Source: Bryobacter aggregatus MPL3
GTDB lineage: Bacteria > Acidobacteriota > Terriglobia > Bryobacterales > Bryobacteraceae
DNA length: 64,000 nt
Reading direction: 5' to 3'
NCBI RefSeq assembly: GCF_000702445.1
Contig: NZ_JNIF01000003.1
Coordinates: 372,001 to 436,000 of the forward strand
In this document: piece after piece, positions 1 through 7,956 of the stretch
How positions within the stretch are numbered: position 1 is the first letter of the stretch
Layout of the letters: every line of letters begins with the position of its first letter
Translations under genes and position numbers: made by a program
The notes under the pieces: generated by a model
The model's database searches: none
Told to the model about the DNA's origin: nothing
Seen by the model: the letters and a program-made list of their open reading frames with translations, nothing else

Positions 1-144
1 GAGCGCAGCGAACACGTCGGCGGCATCCTGGCTGGCCGGATTCGTTGGGCGCCGATCCTTCGACCGTTGCCCCGGATGCGTGGCCCGATGGATTTCCTGA
101 AGCTGGCGGATCGCCACATGCGTGTAAATCTGCGCCGCCTTCAC
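1..144 (-). pseudogene. C-terminal remnant of a tyrosine recombinase
   Basis: The minus strand encodes AAQIYTHVAIRQLQEIHRATHP followed by an open frame that runs off the window edge. This block matches the tail of the complete integrase at 9503-10507 almost residue for residue, including the catalytic Tyr of IYTHV. Upstream (towards 150) an in-frame TAG precedes it and the rest of the catalytic domain is missing, so only the last segment survives, fused to an unrelated tail. It shows that a second integrase of the same family once lay here, next to the repeat that begins near 217. Confidence 0.75.
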
Positions 145-565
145 CTACATGCTGACGAGTTCGGTGAGGTAGTCCACGGCGACGCATCCTCAGCACCGCC
201 CAAAGAATGACTGCTTCTACATATCAACGTGGACTTCGGTTCATGTCCTCCACGGTCGGGAGCAATTGACGGCAGCGTGGATCAAGGACGGCTCTACTGT
301 GGGACGCAAACGAAGAGCCAGGGCGGTGCTCAATCGGGATGCCCAAGTCTGCCGCTGGCTGAGACCACCAGCGTTAAGTGGCCGAGACCTCTGACGACTC
401 AGACGATCAGGGGAGAGCGATGGGCCAGTACGCAGGACCTTTCGAGTCTCAATGCCGAGTTCCCAGAGGACTCGTGCCAGCATAGAGACTCTAAACCAAC
501 CGCATGATGATGAACAATGAGACCGCCGAAGGCGTCGAGAGCTTGCGAACGACTACTTCAAGAAC

Positions 566-649
566 GACGTTGCTGAAGCAACGTCCATGCTTCGCATGGT
601 TCCTCTTTTTGCGTACCTGGAATGGCAAATAGCAGCAGGAACCATCATG
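566..649 (+). promoter_or_regulatory. Structured 5' leader with SD-enclosing stem, copy 1
   Basis: Three nested signals precede the start codon. GACGTTGC (566-573) pairs with GCAACGTC (578-585) around a TGAA loop. ATGC-TTC-GCAT follows. ATGGTTCCT (596-604) is then perfectly complementary to AGGAACCAT (637-645), which contains the Shine-Dalgarno AGGA just before ATG at 647. The same arrangement occurs in copies 3 and 4 with changed loops. A role in hiding the ribosome site is inference. Confidence 0.55.
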
Positions 650-926
650 GATTCTTTGCTCTCGAAACTCGCCGACGAACTCCTCGTCCAAGACATCACC
701 GCACCAAGCGCCGTTCTTGGCTCACTGTCCGATCACGATCTCCAAGCCGCCTACGATCACAATCCTCGAACAGTTCGCCCTGGAGCTTCTGATCGGCGCT
801 CACGAACATTCCGAGTGGTCCGGTGGCAAGCTGGTGATCGCTGGCAACCGGGCCAACATCCATCTCACCCAAGCGGCATTCTACGCCGTCAAGCTCGAGT
901 GTGTTGGCTGGCACGCTGGCTGTTGA
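647..926 (+). pseudogene. Conserved small protein family, copy 1 (frameshifted)
   Basis: Starts as MDSLLSKLADELLVQD and matches the 91-aa protein at 19136-19411 and the 104-aa protein at 20198-20512. After residue ~38 the frame breaks: one extra A near 759-761 (GATCACAATCCTC versus GATCACATCCTC in the other copies) shifts it, and the rest (LEQFALELLIGAHEHSEW... KLECVGWHAGC) continues in the next frame to 926. The product in intact copies is acidic, without a signal peptide or membrane segment. I do not recognise the family. Also odd: one extra T in the leader fuses the upstream leader-peptide frame (ATG at 587) in frame to this gene. Confidence 0.6.
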
Positions 927-931
927 GAGCG

Positions 932-1297
932 TTACTTCTTGTCGTCAATACGTACCAGTTCTAAGCCGCCTTCAAGACCGATTGCTTTCCCAGTGAGATA
1001 CGTATACTTCAACTGTTCTGGCTTTGCCGCCCCGCCGCTATTTCGGAAAGCATAACGGGCAGGTCCAGGGCTACGGCCTTCCTCATCGTAAATTGTGCAG
1101 GTGTTGAACTCGGAAGAAGACGTTGAACAATGCACCCAACCTCCACCATCCATCCCACCTGCCCAAACCGCCTCAACTGGTACTCCTTCAGGTTTCTTTG
1201 GAGGATAAGCACGGTAGCAGCCACCCTGAAAGAGTAGCGACAAGAACATCAAGAGGCCCCCATAACAGAGCTTCAAAGGCAGGAGTCGTCGGCTCAC
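932..1297 (-). CDS. Lipoprotein-like candidate immunity protein (papain-like tip family)
   Basis: About 121 aa from a GTG at 1297 whose GTGA overlaps the stop codon of the upstream RHS tip, so the two are translationally coupled. The N-terminus has a hydrophobic stretch (LLMFLSLLFQ) followed by GGC, a plausible though imperfect lipobox. The mature part has the GGGWVHC ... FNTCTIYDEEG pattern, which resembles GWWQxC ... CxIWN..G..L.DE in the proteins at 23428 and 29553. All three sit directly behind RHS tips of one family. I infer a periplasm-facing lipoprotein that neutralises the neighbouring toxin; no immunity family was identified by name. A start further upstream is possible but would lie inside the tip gene. 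Confidence 0.6.
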   Translation of the reverse strand: MSRRLLPLKLCYGGLLMFLSLLFQGGCYRAYPPKKPEGVPVEAVWAGGMDGGGWVHCSTSSSEFNTCTIYDEEGRSPGPARYAFRNSGGAAKPEQLKYTYLTGKAIGLEGGLELVRIDDKK

Positions 1298-2001
1298 TGG
1301 CAGACCGTCTTCCCGTTCTCGCCCTCGAAGCAGATTTTTGACGTGACCTTTGCTGTCGGTGGAGCATAAATGAAAATCTGCGACACGCCGTACTGTCCAG
1401 GCCATGCCATGAAGTTGCTAAAGATGTTGGCTGGGGTTTGCATTGTTCTTGCTGCTGGAGACCGACGACCCGCCGCATCGAGCGCTTCACACGCCAATGT
1501 GCCGCAGTTGTGGCCACCGAAAAGACTATAGTGTTTTCGATTCGGATCGCTGTTCTGGGCTTGGCGTCCTTCCAGATATGCCTCCATCGCTGCGTCCTGC
1601 AATTCCGTTGTGTCAAAGACTGCCGCTTCGACCACACCATTCTTACCTGCTGCACTGGAAAGAGTTCCGAGCAGCGCCTTCATCGATTCGGGCGTGATCT
1701 TTCCAGATGCGTCCCTTTGCACAGAAGGAGCGGGGCCAGCGTTCCGAACGGTTCCCTGTGCGACATCTCCTCCTGCTCCTGCTGGCGCATACCGACCATA
1801 CTCGAAGTAGTGAGTCGATCCATCCTTCCCCACCATCACAACCCCGGCATGTCCGAGAGGCAGCGTAAAGTTTCCACGAACCCCAACTTGATAGGTTGGA
1901 TACAAGATTGCAACTGCCTCATTGCCGTCCGGGCCAACGTACTTCAGCGGGTTGTTCAAGGCACGCACTTGAACCCGAAGGGTTGTGAGCGAAGCGAACA
2001 A
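1294..2001 (-). CDS. Orphan RHS C-terminal tip, permuted papain-like toxin domain
   Basis: The first residues (RALNNPLKYVGPDGNEAV) are the last piece of the RHS core (normally YALNNPL.YVDPDG). All YD repeats are missing, and the first ~11 codons read through the antisense of the neighbouring repeat, so the natural start is unclear. The ~200-residue tip has LGHAGVVMV near residue 50 and HNCGTLACEAL near residue 165. The tips at 23928 and 29958 show GHAGIG...RDCAWF and GHSGVI...RDCINF. A His preceding the Cys nucleophile is the order of permuted NlpC/P60 (YiiX/LRAT-like) enzymes, so a cysteine amidase or peptidase is likely. Possibly a silent cassette unless rejoined to a core by recombination. 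Confidence 0.6.
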   Translation of the reverse strand: MFASLTTLRVQVRALNNPLKYVGPDGNEAVAILYPTYQVGVRGNFTLPLGHAGVVMVGKDGSTHYFEYGRYAPAGAGGDVAQGTVRNAGPAPSVQRDASGKITPESMKALLGTLSSAAGKNGVVEAAVFDTTELQDAAMEAYLEGRQAQNSDPNRKHYSLFGGHNCGTLACEALDAAGRRSPAARTMQTPANIFSNFMAWPGQYGVSQIFIYAPPTAKVTSKICFEGENGKTVCQ

Positions 2002-2068
2002 CTCTTTCCTGGAACTTCTTTTGCGTACCTGGAATGGTAAATATTTTCACACCCTGGAGGGAACCACC

Positions 2069-2353
2069 GTGGAATCTTTGCTCACCCAACTCGCCGACGA
2101 ACTCCTCGTCCAAGACATCACCGAACCAAGCGCCGTTCTCGGCTCTCTTTCCGATCACGAACTCCAGGCCGCCTACGATTTTGTGCTCGAACAGTTCGCC
2201 CTGGAGCTTCTGATCGGCGCTCACGAACATTCCGAGTGGTCCAACGGCAAGCTCGTCATCAACGCCAACCACTGCCCCATCCATTTACTGGAAGCTGCCT
2301 TCTCTTCGGTTTCTTCTGCTTGCCCATGTTTTCAAGCGGCGGATCGGCAATGA
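2069..2353 (+). CDS. Conserved small protein family, copy 2 (3' end replaced)
   Basis: GTG start at 2069 behind GGAGGGAACCACC. The product VESLLTQLADELLVQD... NGKLVINANHCPIHLLEAAF matches the family to about position 2299, then diverges into SVSSACPCFQAADRQ. The same 2259-2300 segment, read antisense, forms the tail of the convergent TonB-like gene, so a recombination joint lies here. Upstream, the frame is open back to 1985 through LLRTWNGK, the leader-peptide motif seen separately in copies 3 and 4; here it is fused in frame, as in a longer protein. The upstream hairpin region of other copies is mostly missing. Function unknown. Confidence 0.5.
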   Translation: MESLLTQLADELLVQDITEPSAVLGSLSDHELQAAYDFVLEQFALELLIGAHEHSEWSNGKLVINANHCPIHLLEAAFSSVSSACPCFQAADRQ

Positions 2354-2738
2354 TAACGAGATCACGCCTTTCCGCAAAGACCACGACACGATTGGGCGAC
2401 GTGAAGATGCTCGTCATTGCTGGAGGATCGGTCAGTCCCTTTTGCAGTATGAACGCAAAGACTACTTGCACTGTTCCTGGCATAGAAGCCTCAAAACGCC
2501 ATTTGAGAGCCGCAGCCTGAGCCCATGGCCTAAGACGTTCTGGGCCCGTCACCGCCTTCGCACCAACCACTTTCCCATCGATATCGATTTGAAGATCAAC
2601 AGCGACTTCACCTTCCTCCCGTGCCCCCGACGCTAGACGGAGATATCCCGGAACAGCGACTTCAATCGGCCTTGTCTGGTCCGCAGCGAACACGGCATCA
2701 ACGGCGCTGAATAGAACGAAAAGAAAAAATGTCTTCAT
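2259..2738 (-). CDS. Exported TonB C-terminal-like protein, candidate immunity
   Basis: About 159 aa. A Sec signal (MKTFFLFVLFSAVDAVFA) is followed by one domain with the TonB C-terminal pattern (GEVAVDLQIDIDGKV.GAKAV.GPERLRPWAQAAALKWRFE). There is no proline-rich spacer or N-terminal anchor, so it is not a working TonB. It is the first gene after the HEGTHVADA tip remnant at 2748 (9 nt gap) and is clearly related to 7953-8411 (shared IxADPP...KxxKPK tail), which also follows an HEGxHV tip. The last residues come from antisense of the small-ORF repeat. I infer a periplasmic immunity protein for the metallopeptidase toxin. Confidence 0.6.
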   Translation of the reverse strand: MKTFFLFVLFSAVDAVFAADQTRPIEVAVPGYLRLASGAREEGEVAVDLQIDIDGKVVGAKAVTGPERLRPWAQAAALKWRFEASMPGTVQVVFAFILQKGLTDPPAMTSIFTSPNRVVVFAERRDLVIIADPPLENMGKQKKPKRRQLPVNGWGSGWR

Positions 2739-2747
2739 AGTCGCTTC

Positions 2748-3231
2748 TCATTTCTGGTACGCAGACTGGTTCAGTTTCGGAGCGTAGATTGGACTAGCCT
2801 GGAGAAACTTCTGAATTTCTTGTGGAGGCCGGGTCTGCTGATCCACCTTGCTCCATGAATTGCTCCAAAAGACAAAAGGCGTGGTCCCAACGCTTGTTCC
2901 AGCGCTCGGCCATCCATGGCGCTGTGCAGCAGCGACACTTGCTCCGTAGCCGTGCAGTTCCGTGTCCAGATGAGTCATCGTCGGAGCACCCGCTGCGACC
3001 GACTGCGCATCGGCAACGTGGGTACCCTCGTGCGCCAGACTGATAAAGAGCGAGTCACCCTTCGCACCTGACAAGACGGTGAGATCCAGTTCTGGGTTGC
3101 CATTGGCATCGATGGTGAGAGTCAGACGGATACCGTACAGAGATCGGGTACAGCATTCCTCGAAAACCTCATGTGAAGCTCGAAGTGCAGCGACGGAGCG
3201 TTGTGGTGTGTTGCTGAAACTTCGAGACTAA
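2748..3231 (-). pseudogene. Orphan RHS tip remnant with HEXXH metallopeptidase motif
   Basis: The longest ATG frame begins at 3074, but matching sequence continues upstream (LTIDANGNPELDLTVLSG, comparable to SRGNAEVTVTV in the 8411 tip) until an in-frame TAG near 3228; the part around 3130-3150 seems frameshifted. Key motif: LAHEGTHVADAQ, followed ~25 residues later by TELHGY, giving HExxH plus a distal Glu as in gluzincin-type zinc peptidases. No RHS core remains. It is a displaced tip followed by its TonB-like partner. Confidence 0.55.
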
Positions 3232-3233
3232 GT

Positions 3234-3734
3234 TCAGTGTTTCTTTGGTAGCCCTGCGCCTTGTCCCGGACGTTCGGCCTCGGTTCCTTGGCACACTCTG
3301 GAGCGTTCATTGGCCGCAAGCGTCTCAGCGACAGCACCACTCCTGGAGACGATCTCAACTTGCTCGATTTTCTCCAAATCCAATTGGTACTGATACCCTC
3401 CATCTCCGTACGCCGAGCGTGCGCCGTGGAATAACCCGGTGAAAGTTGCGTTGACTGTCCCTTGATGCTTCGGAAGACGCCTGAGCGCCTTCTGAACCGA
3501 ACTCGGCAGTTCCGGCGGAATCGCCAGCCACACCTTTGCAGTTGCCCGACTCGATAAGCAGTAAACCTCTTGCCACTCGAAGCCATAGCGGTACGTTGCT
3601 CGAACGCTAATCCGCTTGCCGTCGAAGCTGCTCGGCTGCTTTAGCAACTCGACAAAACTGACAAACGGCGCTACCTGGGCCGATGCGCCGCTGCCGCACG
3701 CAAGGAGAAGTATTAGAAGCAATCGCATGGGCAT
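3234..3734 (-). CDS. Exported OB-like protein, candidate immunity
   Basis: About 166 aa. It opens with a signal peptide (MRLLLILLLACGSGASAQ, second ATG as an alternative start), then a beta-rich domain containing LLKQPSSFDGKRISVRATY and GTVNATFTGLF...YQYQLDLEKIEQV. The 'fDGK.I.VRa' opening is a pattern I associate with small exported OB-fold-like proteins of Acidobacteria; the name is tentative. It lies 6 nt behind the metallopeptidase tip at 3741, the place other tips give to an immunity gene. This is the only HEGxHV tip in the window whose follower is not TonB-like. Confidence 0.5.
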   Translation of the reverse strand: MPMRLLLILLLACGSGASAQVAPFVSFVELLKQPSSFDGKRISVRATYRYGFEWQEVYCLSSRATAKVWLAIPPELPSSVQKALRRLPKHQGTVNATFTGLFHGARSAYGDGGYQYQLDLEKIEQVEIVSRSGAVAETLAANERSRVCQGTEAERPGQGAGLPKKH

Positions 3735-3740
3735 GATTCC

Positions 3741-4399
3741 CTACGGCTGGTGCGGATGTTCGCTGCTATAAGTATTTGTGTCTGACGGGCTGGCGCTGTA
3801 AAGATTCTTCAGGATGTTGCTGACACCAGTGCTTCGCATGGTCTGCACATCCACGGCTTTCCAGCCACTATTCCAGACCTGATACTCAGGACCACCACCC
3901 TCGGAATCATAATTCTTCATTCCCAATGCTTCAGCGATAACGCCGCTGACGTACCAAGCACGCATCTCTCGGTAGTAGTGATTCATGTCAAGCTCCCCAC
4001 TGCTGAAGTGACCAACCAGCCAGTTATTGGCATCGGCAACATGTCGTCCTTCGTGAGCAACCGTGGCCGCCAACTCGTTGCCCTTCAGATTCAGGTTGAA
4101 GCTGGCGACGATGCTGTCACTGTTGCTCAAAAGTTGCACTCTCGCCGCACTGCCCTGCTGGGTGGACCAGCCAACAGATACATTGTTCCCGTCGTTCTCC
4201 GTGCCCCAGGCCGCTACCGATTGCTGAGCAGATGCATCTCCCGAAGCATTTGCCGCCGCCTCAGCCGAATTCCGAGCCGCCCGGAAGTTTGTCCTAAACT
4301 TGAGAGCGTTTTTTGCTTCGTTTCGTTCACGCCGGGTCAAGCTCTTGTCCTGACCACGCTGCGTGAGTTCGTCGTCCGTATAGGCCCCGCCAGCTGTAT
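3741..4399 (-). pseudogene. RHS tip with HEXXH metallopeptidase motif, 5'-truncated by IS481
   Basis: The frame is open from the IS481 edge at 4399 (the ATG at 4421 lies inside the IS). It reads NTAGGAYTDDELTQRGQ..., a linker rich in Ala/Asn/Arg, then TVAHEGRHVADANNW and, ~35 residues on, YREMRAWY. HEGRH plus a distal Glu fits a zinc metallopeptidase. The core-proximal part and the RHS core are absent: the IS481 element sits exactly at the cut, and its far side borders another IS instead of RHS sequence. Homologous to the tips at 2748, 8411 and 20985 but with a longer middle region. Confidence 0.6.
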
Positions 4400-5660
4400 T
4401 TAGCTGAAGATCTCCGGACACGAGGGCTTACGGGCCTCGGTTGAGATTCGGTTACTTCATGCTGCCATAGGTTGCGCCTGGGCGATTTTCCCATCGAGGA
4501 AAGCCTGGTATGGCGTTCGGCCTTGAGTCCGATATCCATGATGGGGTCGCTGGCGATTGTAGAAGCTCAGATAGGCGTCCAGATCATCTTGTAATTCAGC
4601 CACAGACTGATAGATCTTTTGCCGGAACTTGATGCTGTAAAACTCCTCCTTGATCGTGCGATGGAAGCGCTCACAGAAGCCGTTGGATTGAGGGGAAGCG
4701 ATCTGCGTTCTCTTGTGGCGGATCTGGTTAATCGCCAGATAGATCTCGAAGGGATGACGAGCTTCGAGTCCACAGTACTCGCGGCCATTGTCGGTGAGCA
4801 ACCGCTCGATCCCCACCTTCTCATCGTCATAGAAGGGGATGACTCGATCATTCAGTGTGTCTGCCGCAGTGATCGGCATCTTGCTGAGATAGACCTTGGC
4901 GAAGGCTTGCGAGCAGTGTGCGTCAATGACCGTCTGCATGTAGACCTTGCCGACGCCTTTGATCGTGCCTACAAAGTAAGTGTCCTGGCAAAGCAGATAG
5001 CCAGAATGCGGTGCAGCGATATGTTGTTCCGGGTCAACGTTTCGGCCCTGATGCTTCTGCAGGAGCCGCTTGGCTTGCTCCGTCAGCACGCCGCCTTCGG
5101 TGGCGGTCTTCTTGTCCAGCCAGAGCAGGCGCTGGAGCCGGAGAGTGATGCCGTGCCGTACCCAGACCCCTCGGACGGCGGGGGCAGAGACACCGATGCC
5201 GACCAAACGAAGCTGGTCGGCAATGCGGATGTAACTGTAGGTCGGATACTGCGCCGTCATCTCGAGGATCTGCTTTTCAAGCTCGGGCGGAGTCTGATTC
5301 GGCATCCGAGGCGTCCGGCGTTGCCTCGGCTCAAGCCCGTCGGCTCCGTGCTTCTCGTAGGCTTCCTTGATCTCGTAGAAGTGGCTGCGGCTGATGCCGG
5401 CTCGCTGGCAAGCGGCCTTGATGTTGCCCAGTTCCTGGGCGAGTTGGAGCAGTCCAATGCGCGCTTTGATAAGCTTCTGGTTGTCGCTCATGAGTGTGTC
5501 CTTTCGGGGTGATTTTGGTGTTTTGGAAGATTCCAAATCTATCACCGTAAGGACCCGCTCGGGGCGCTTAGGGGCTTCGGCTCCAGTCGGGCTACGCCCT
5601 CCCTTCGCCTCTTCCCCTAAGCGCCGTTTCCCATCATTGTGTCCGCTGATCTTCCGCTAA
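4400..5660. mobile_element. IS481-type insertion sequence
   Basis: About 1.26 kb. Reading inwards, both ends begin TTAGC, then GAAGATC, then CGGACAC with only a few mismatches (4400-4421 and the complement of 5660-5639). They enclose one transposase gene. No clear target duplication could be read. The left end interrupts an RHS tip, and the right end truncates an IS630 element. Confidence 0.75.
4457..5491 (-). CDS. IS481-family transposase
   Basis: About 344 aa from the ATG at 5491, chosen because AAGGACA lies at ribosome-site distance; a longer frame to 5545 has no such site. The N-terminal helix-turn-helix (LAQELGNIKAACQRAGISRSHFYEIK) is followed by an integrase-core domain. The DDE residues are visible: CQDTYFVG, LLTDNGREYCG and NGFCERFHRTIKEEF. 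The C-terminal SFYNRQRPHHGY motif is typical of rve-type transposases. The gene appears intact. Confidence 0.9.
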   Translation of the reverse strand: MSDNQKLIKARIGLLQLAQELGNIKAACQRAGISRSHFYEIKEAYEKHGADGLEPRQRRTPRMPNQTPPELEKQILEMTAQYPTYSYIRIADQLRLVGIGVSAPAVRGVWVRHGITLRLQRLLWLDKKTATEGGVLTEQAKRLLQKHQGRNVDPEQHIAAPHSGYLLCQDTYFVGTIKGVGKVYMQTVIDAHCSQAFAKVYLSKMPITAADTLNDRVIPFYDDEKVGIERLLTDNGREYCGLEARHPFEIYLAINQIRHKRTQIASPQSNGFCERFHRTIKEEFYSIKFRQKIYQSVAELQDDLDAYLSFYNRQRPHHGYRTQGRTPYQAFLDGKIAQAQPMAA

Positions 5661-6595
5661 TTTCATTTCAACAACAGTCAGATCGGCCATGAGTTAATGG
5701 TCGCCAACCAGACGGTGAGCCGCTGGCGCAAGGAATATAGCGAAGGTGGCAGGAAGGCTCTCGAGCAGGCTGGACGCGCTGGCCGGAAGCCTTTGCTGGC
5801 GGACAAACAGGCAAAGCTTCTGACGAACAAGTTGCTGGCGGGGCCGGAAAAACTCGGCTATGAAACGCCGTTGTGGACCTGCCAGCGGGTAGCCGATTTG
5901 ATCGAGCAGGAATTTCAGATTCGCTACCATCCGGGCCACGTCTGGCGCATTCTGCGCGCCTTGGGCTGGAGTCCTCAACGGCCAGTGGGACGTGCGCTCG
6001 AACGCGATGAGAAGGCCATTCGCGAGTGGAAACAGGTGACTTGGCCCAACGCTAAAAAAAAGCCCAGGAAGAAGGCCGCACCATTGTCTTCATTGACGAA
6101 AGCGGACTAACGCAGAAGCCTCATCGATGCCGCACCTGGGCTCCGCGCGGCCAGACACCTATTCTGTTCCATCACTTCAACTGGAAGAACCTCTCGCTCA
6201 TCGCAGGACTGAGCCGCTGGAATCTTCACTTTGAAATGTTCAGCGAAACGATCAAGAGTCCGCACATTGTGATCTTCCTCGGAAAACTACTTCGGGTCAT
6301 CCCAGGCAAGATCCTGATCGTATGGGACGGACTGGCTGCTCATCGCAGCAAGTTCGTTCAGGATTTCATCGCAAGTTGTGATGGCCGCATCCAGACTCTT
6401 CGGCTTCCAGCTTACGCTCCCGAACTGAATCCCGTCGAATATATCTGGGCTCATCTCAAGCAGCACGAACTCCCGAATATCTGCGCCAAAGATCTCTGGC
6501 AACTCGGTGAAATGGCCAGAACTAAACTCAAGCGCATGCGCCGAAGAAAGCATCTACTCGTTGCTTGCTGGAAGCAGTCTTCTCTATGCTTCTGA
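5661..6595 (+). pseudogene. IS630-family transposase, 5'-truncated, with -1 slippery site
   Basis: Two overlapping frames form one DDE transposase. The first (frame of 5697) has HTH sequence QIGHELMVANQTVSRWRKEY and HPGHVWRILRALGWSPQ. The second continues GRTIVFIDESGLTQKPH...ILIVWDGLAAHRS...LNPVEYIWAHLKQHEL, supplying the D, D and E positions. The join is at A AAA AAG (6056-6062) in the zero frame, the canonical -1 frameshift heptamer, so the two-frame layout is probably programmed. The N-terminus is lost: the frame runs into the IS481 end at 5660. Confidence 0.75.
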
Positions 6596-6616
6596 ATCCG
6601 CTATATTCCGCGAGAC

Positions 6617-7102
6617 TCAATAGATGCCGAACTGAAACAGTTCCGACTGTTGACGCATGCTACTAGGGAGTGGCGCTCCTGAATGAATCTGTAGAGCTGC
6701 GAGCATTTCTTTGCTGGAGAGATAGACTCTCGAACTAAAGAATCTCCGTTCATCCTCGATCATAGCTCCATGTTGTTGAGCAACGGTTATTGCAATAGCC
6801 GCACCTAATACATACTCAAGATTCGTTCGCTGAGCACCCATAATTATCCCAAGATTGCCCTCGACCGATAGCAATCCGACCGCCTCTGGCTCGCCCTCAA
6901 ATAGCACCAGATACATTGGCACTGAACTATCAGGAATTAGATCACGGGTCGTCGGCCAGTGCTCTCCGTCTTTATACCTTACGAGGCTTAACGGCGGGAT
7001 ACCACAGCCCGGAAATATCTTCTTCAGTGTCACCATTAGTTCGCCAAACATCGATCGAATGCTAAATGAACTCTTTATAGCCACATACAAATCTACTGAC
7101 AT
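6617..7102 (-). CDS. Hypothetical protein, candidate immunity to tip 7192
   Basis: 161 aa, no signal peptide or membrane helix. It contains an acidic alpha/beta-looking sequence (YLVLFEGEPEAVGLLSVEGNLGIIMGAQ) and a C-terminal AAIAITVAQQHGAMIEDE helix. I do not recognise the family. It is the first gene behind the RHS tip at 7192 (89 nt gap, the largest of any pair here) on the same strand. A cytosolic partner would fit a toxin acting in the cytosol. Third-codon GC is lower than in the RHS core, which suggests separate acquisition. Confidence 0.5.
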   Translation of the reverse strand: MSVDLYVAIKSSFSIRSMFGELMVTLKKIFPGCGIPPLSLVRYKDGEHWPTTRDLIPDSSVPMYLVLFEGEPEAVGLLSVEGNLGIIMGAQRTNLEYVLGAAIAITVAQQHGAMIEDERRFFSSRVYLSSKEMLAALQIHSGAPLPSSMRQQSELFQFGIY

Positions 7103-7191
7103 TTTACGTCTCTAGTCCTGGCGATTTCAGGCGGTCTCTTCTGGATCAATTGCAGTTTGAAAACTCTGCTGAACATACCGGCCTGTTATTA

Positions 7192-7956
7192 TCATTCGCC
7201 CTTTTTTTCCATCTCAGCCTTCGCTTGAGCTTCTTGCTCCGCAGTAGGATTGTAAACGACATATCCATCTTTAGTAAAGATTACTATTTTTGTAATACGA
7301 ACTCCAAGCACTCGTTGGAGCTTTGTGAGTCCGGTAGATTGAGAAACAGTTAACTCCATAGCCTCAATATAGAGCTCTACATTGAAAAATCCTGCACCTT
7401 CAACTGAAGTAAGTGCGGACTCGGCATTTCGCCCAAGCGCATTCACGCTCTTGGAAGTCTTAAGACTTATCCCAACTGCATTATCGAGGTCAACTCCATC
7501 CACACCGGGCCCATTCCGCAAGCCGACGCCGAGCATCAATGCACCGCGCTTAAATGCAGAAACCCTCTGAATCTGCTTATACTCGTCGGGAGAAAGCCTT
7601 CCCCTGATTGCTCTAGGGGCATACCCGAAGATTTCGCCAATTATCATTTGGATGGGTTGCTGCAGAAACTGGAGAAGCCCACCTCGTATCGCTCCACTGG
7701 CTACCTTGGGAGCCTTTAGTGTTTCCAGCATAGCCCGATAGTTTGCATCAAGAGTCTGCCTTCCATCAGAGTCCACGTTTCGCAGAGGACTATTTCGGAC
7801 GTACCCGTAGAGATTCCAGCTCTGGGGATCATCAGGCTTCTGATCAGCGAATGGTGCATCTGGGATCACAAACCGACCTTGCACACTCGATAGATACCGC
7901 GCCCCGAAGTGATCCAACCCCGTCTCGGCATCCCGTTCTTTGCCGGTGAACCTCAC
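7192..7956 (-). CDS. RHS tip of unknown activity, coupled to the preceding TonB-like gene
   Basis: 254 aa. The GTG start at 7956 lies in a GTGA that overlaps the stop of the TonB-like gene 7953-8411. The first ~70 residues are the end of an RHS core (RFTGKERDAETGLDHFGARY...NLYGYVRNSPLRNVDSDGR, with substitutions such as H for Y and S for P). The remaining ~185-residue tip contains hydrophobic helices and VGLRNGPGVDGVDLDNAVGISL; no catalytic motif is recognised. Compared with normal RHS proteins it lacks all YD repeats. It may be made at low level by coupling or serve as a recombination donor. Confidence 0.55.
   Translation of the reverse strand: MRFTGKERDAETGLDHFGARYLSSVQGRFVIPDAPFADQKPDDPQSWNLYGYVRNSPLRNVDSDGRQTLDANYRAMLETLKAPKVASGAIRGGLLQFLQQPIQMIIGEIFGYAPRAIRGRLSPDEYKQIQRVSAFKRGALMLGVGLRNGPGVDGVDLDNAVGISLKTSKSVNALGRNAESALTSVEGAGFFNVELYIEAMELTVSQSTGLTKLQRVLGVRITKIVIFTKDGYVVYNPTAEQEAQAKAEMEKKGE

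Larger units (their letters stand above)
217..926 (+). repeat. Dispersed leader plus small-ORF repeat, copy 1
   Basis: Non-coding leader (217-646) and small ORF (647-926). The leader matches 18691-19135 and partly 19866-20197: shared blocks include CATGTCCTCCACGGTCGGGA, the GGGATGCCC / GCCG-TGGCTGAGA region and the CTCTAAACCAACCGCAT block just before the hairpins. The 3' end stops 5 nt from the stop codon of the convergent lipoprotein gene at 932. Confidence 0.8.
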
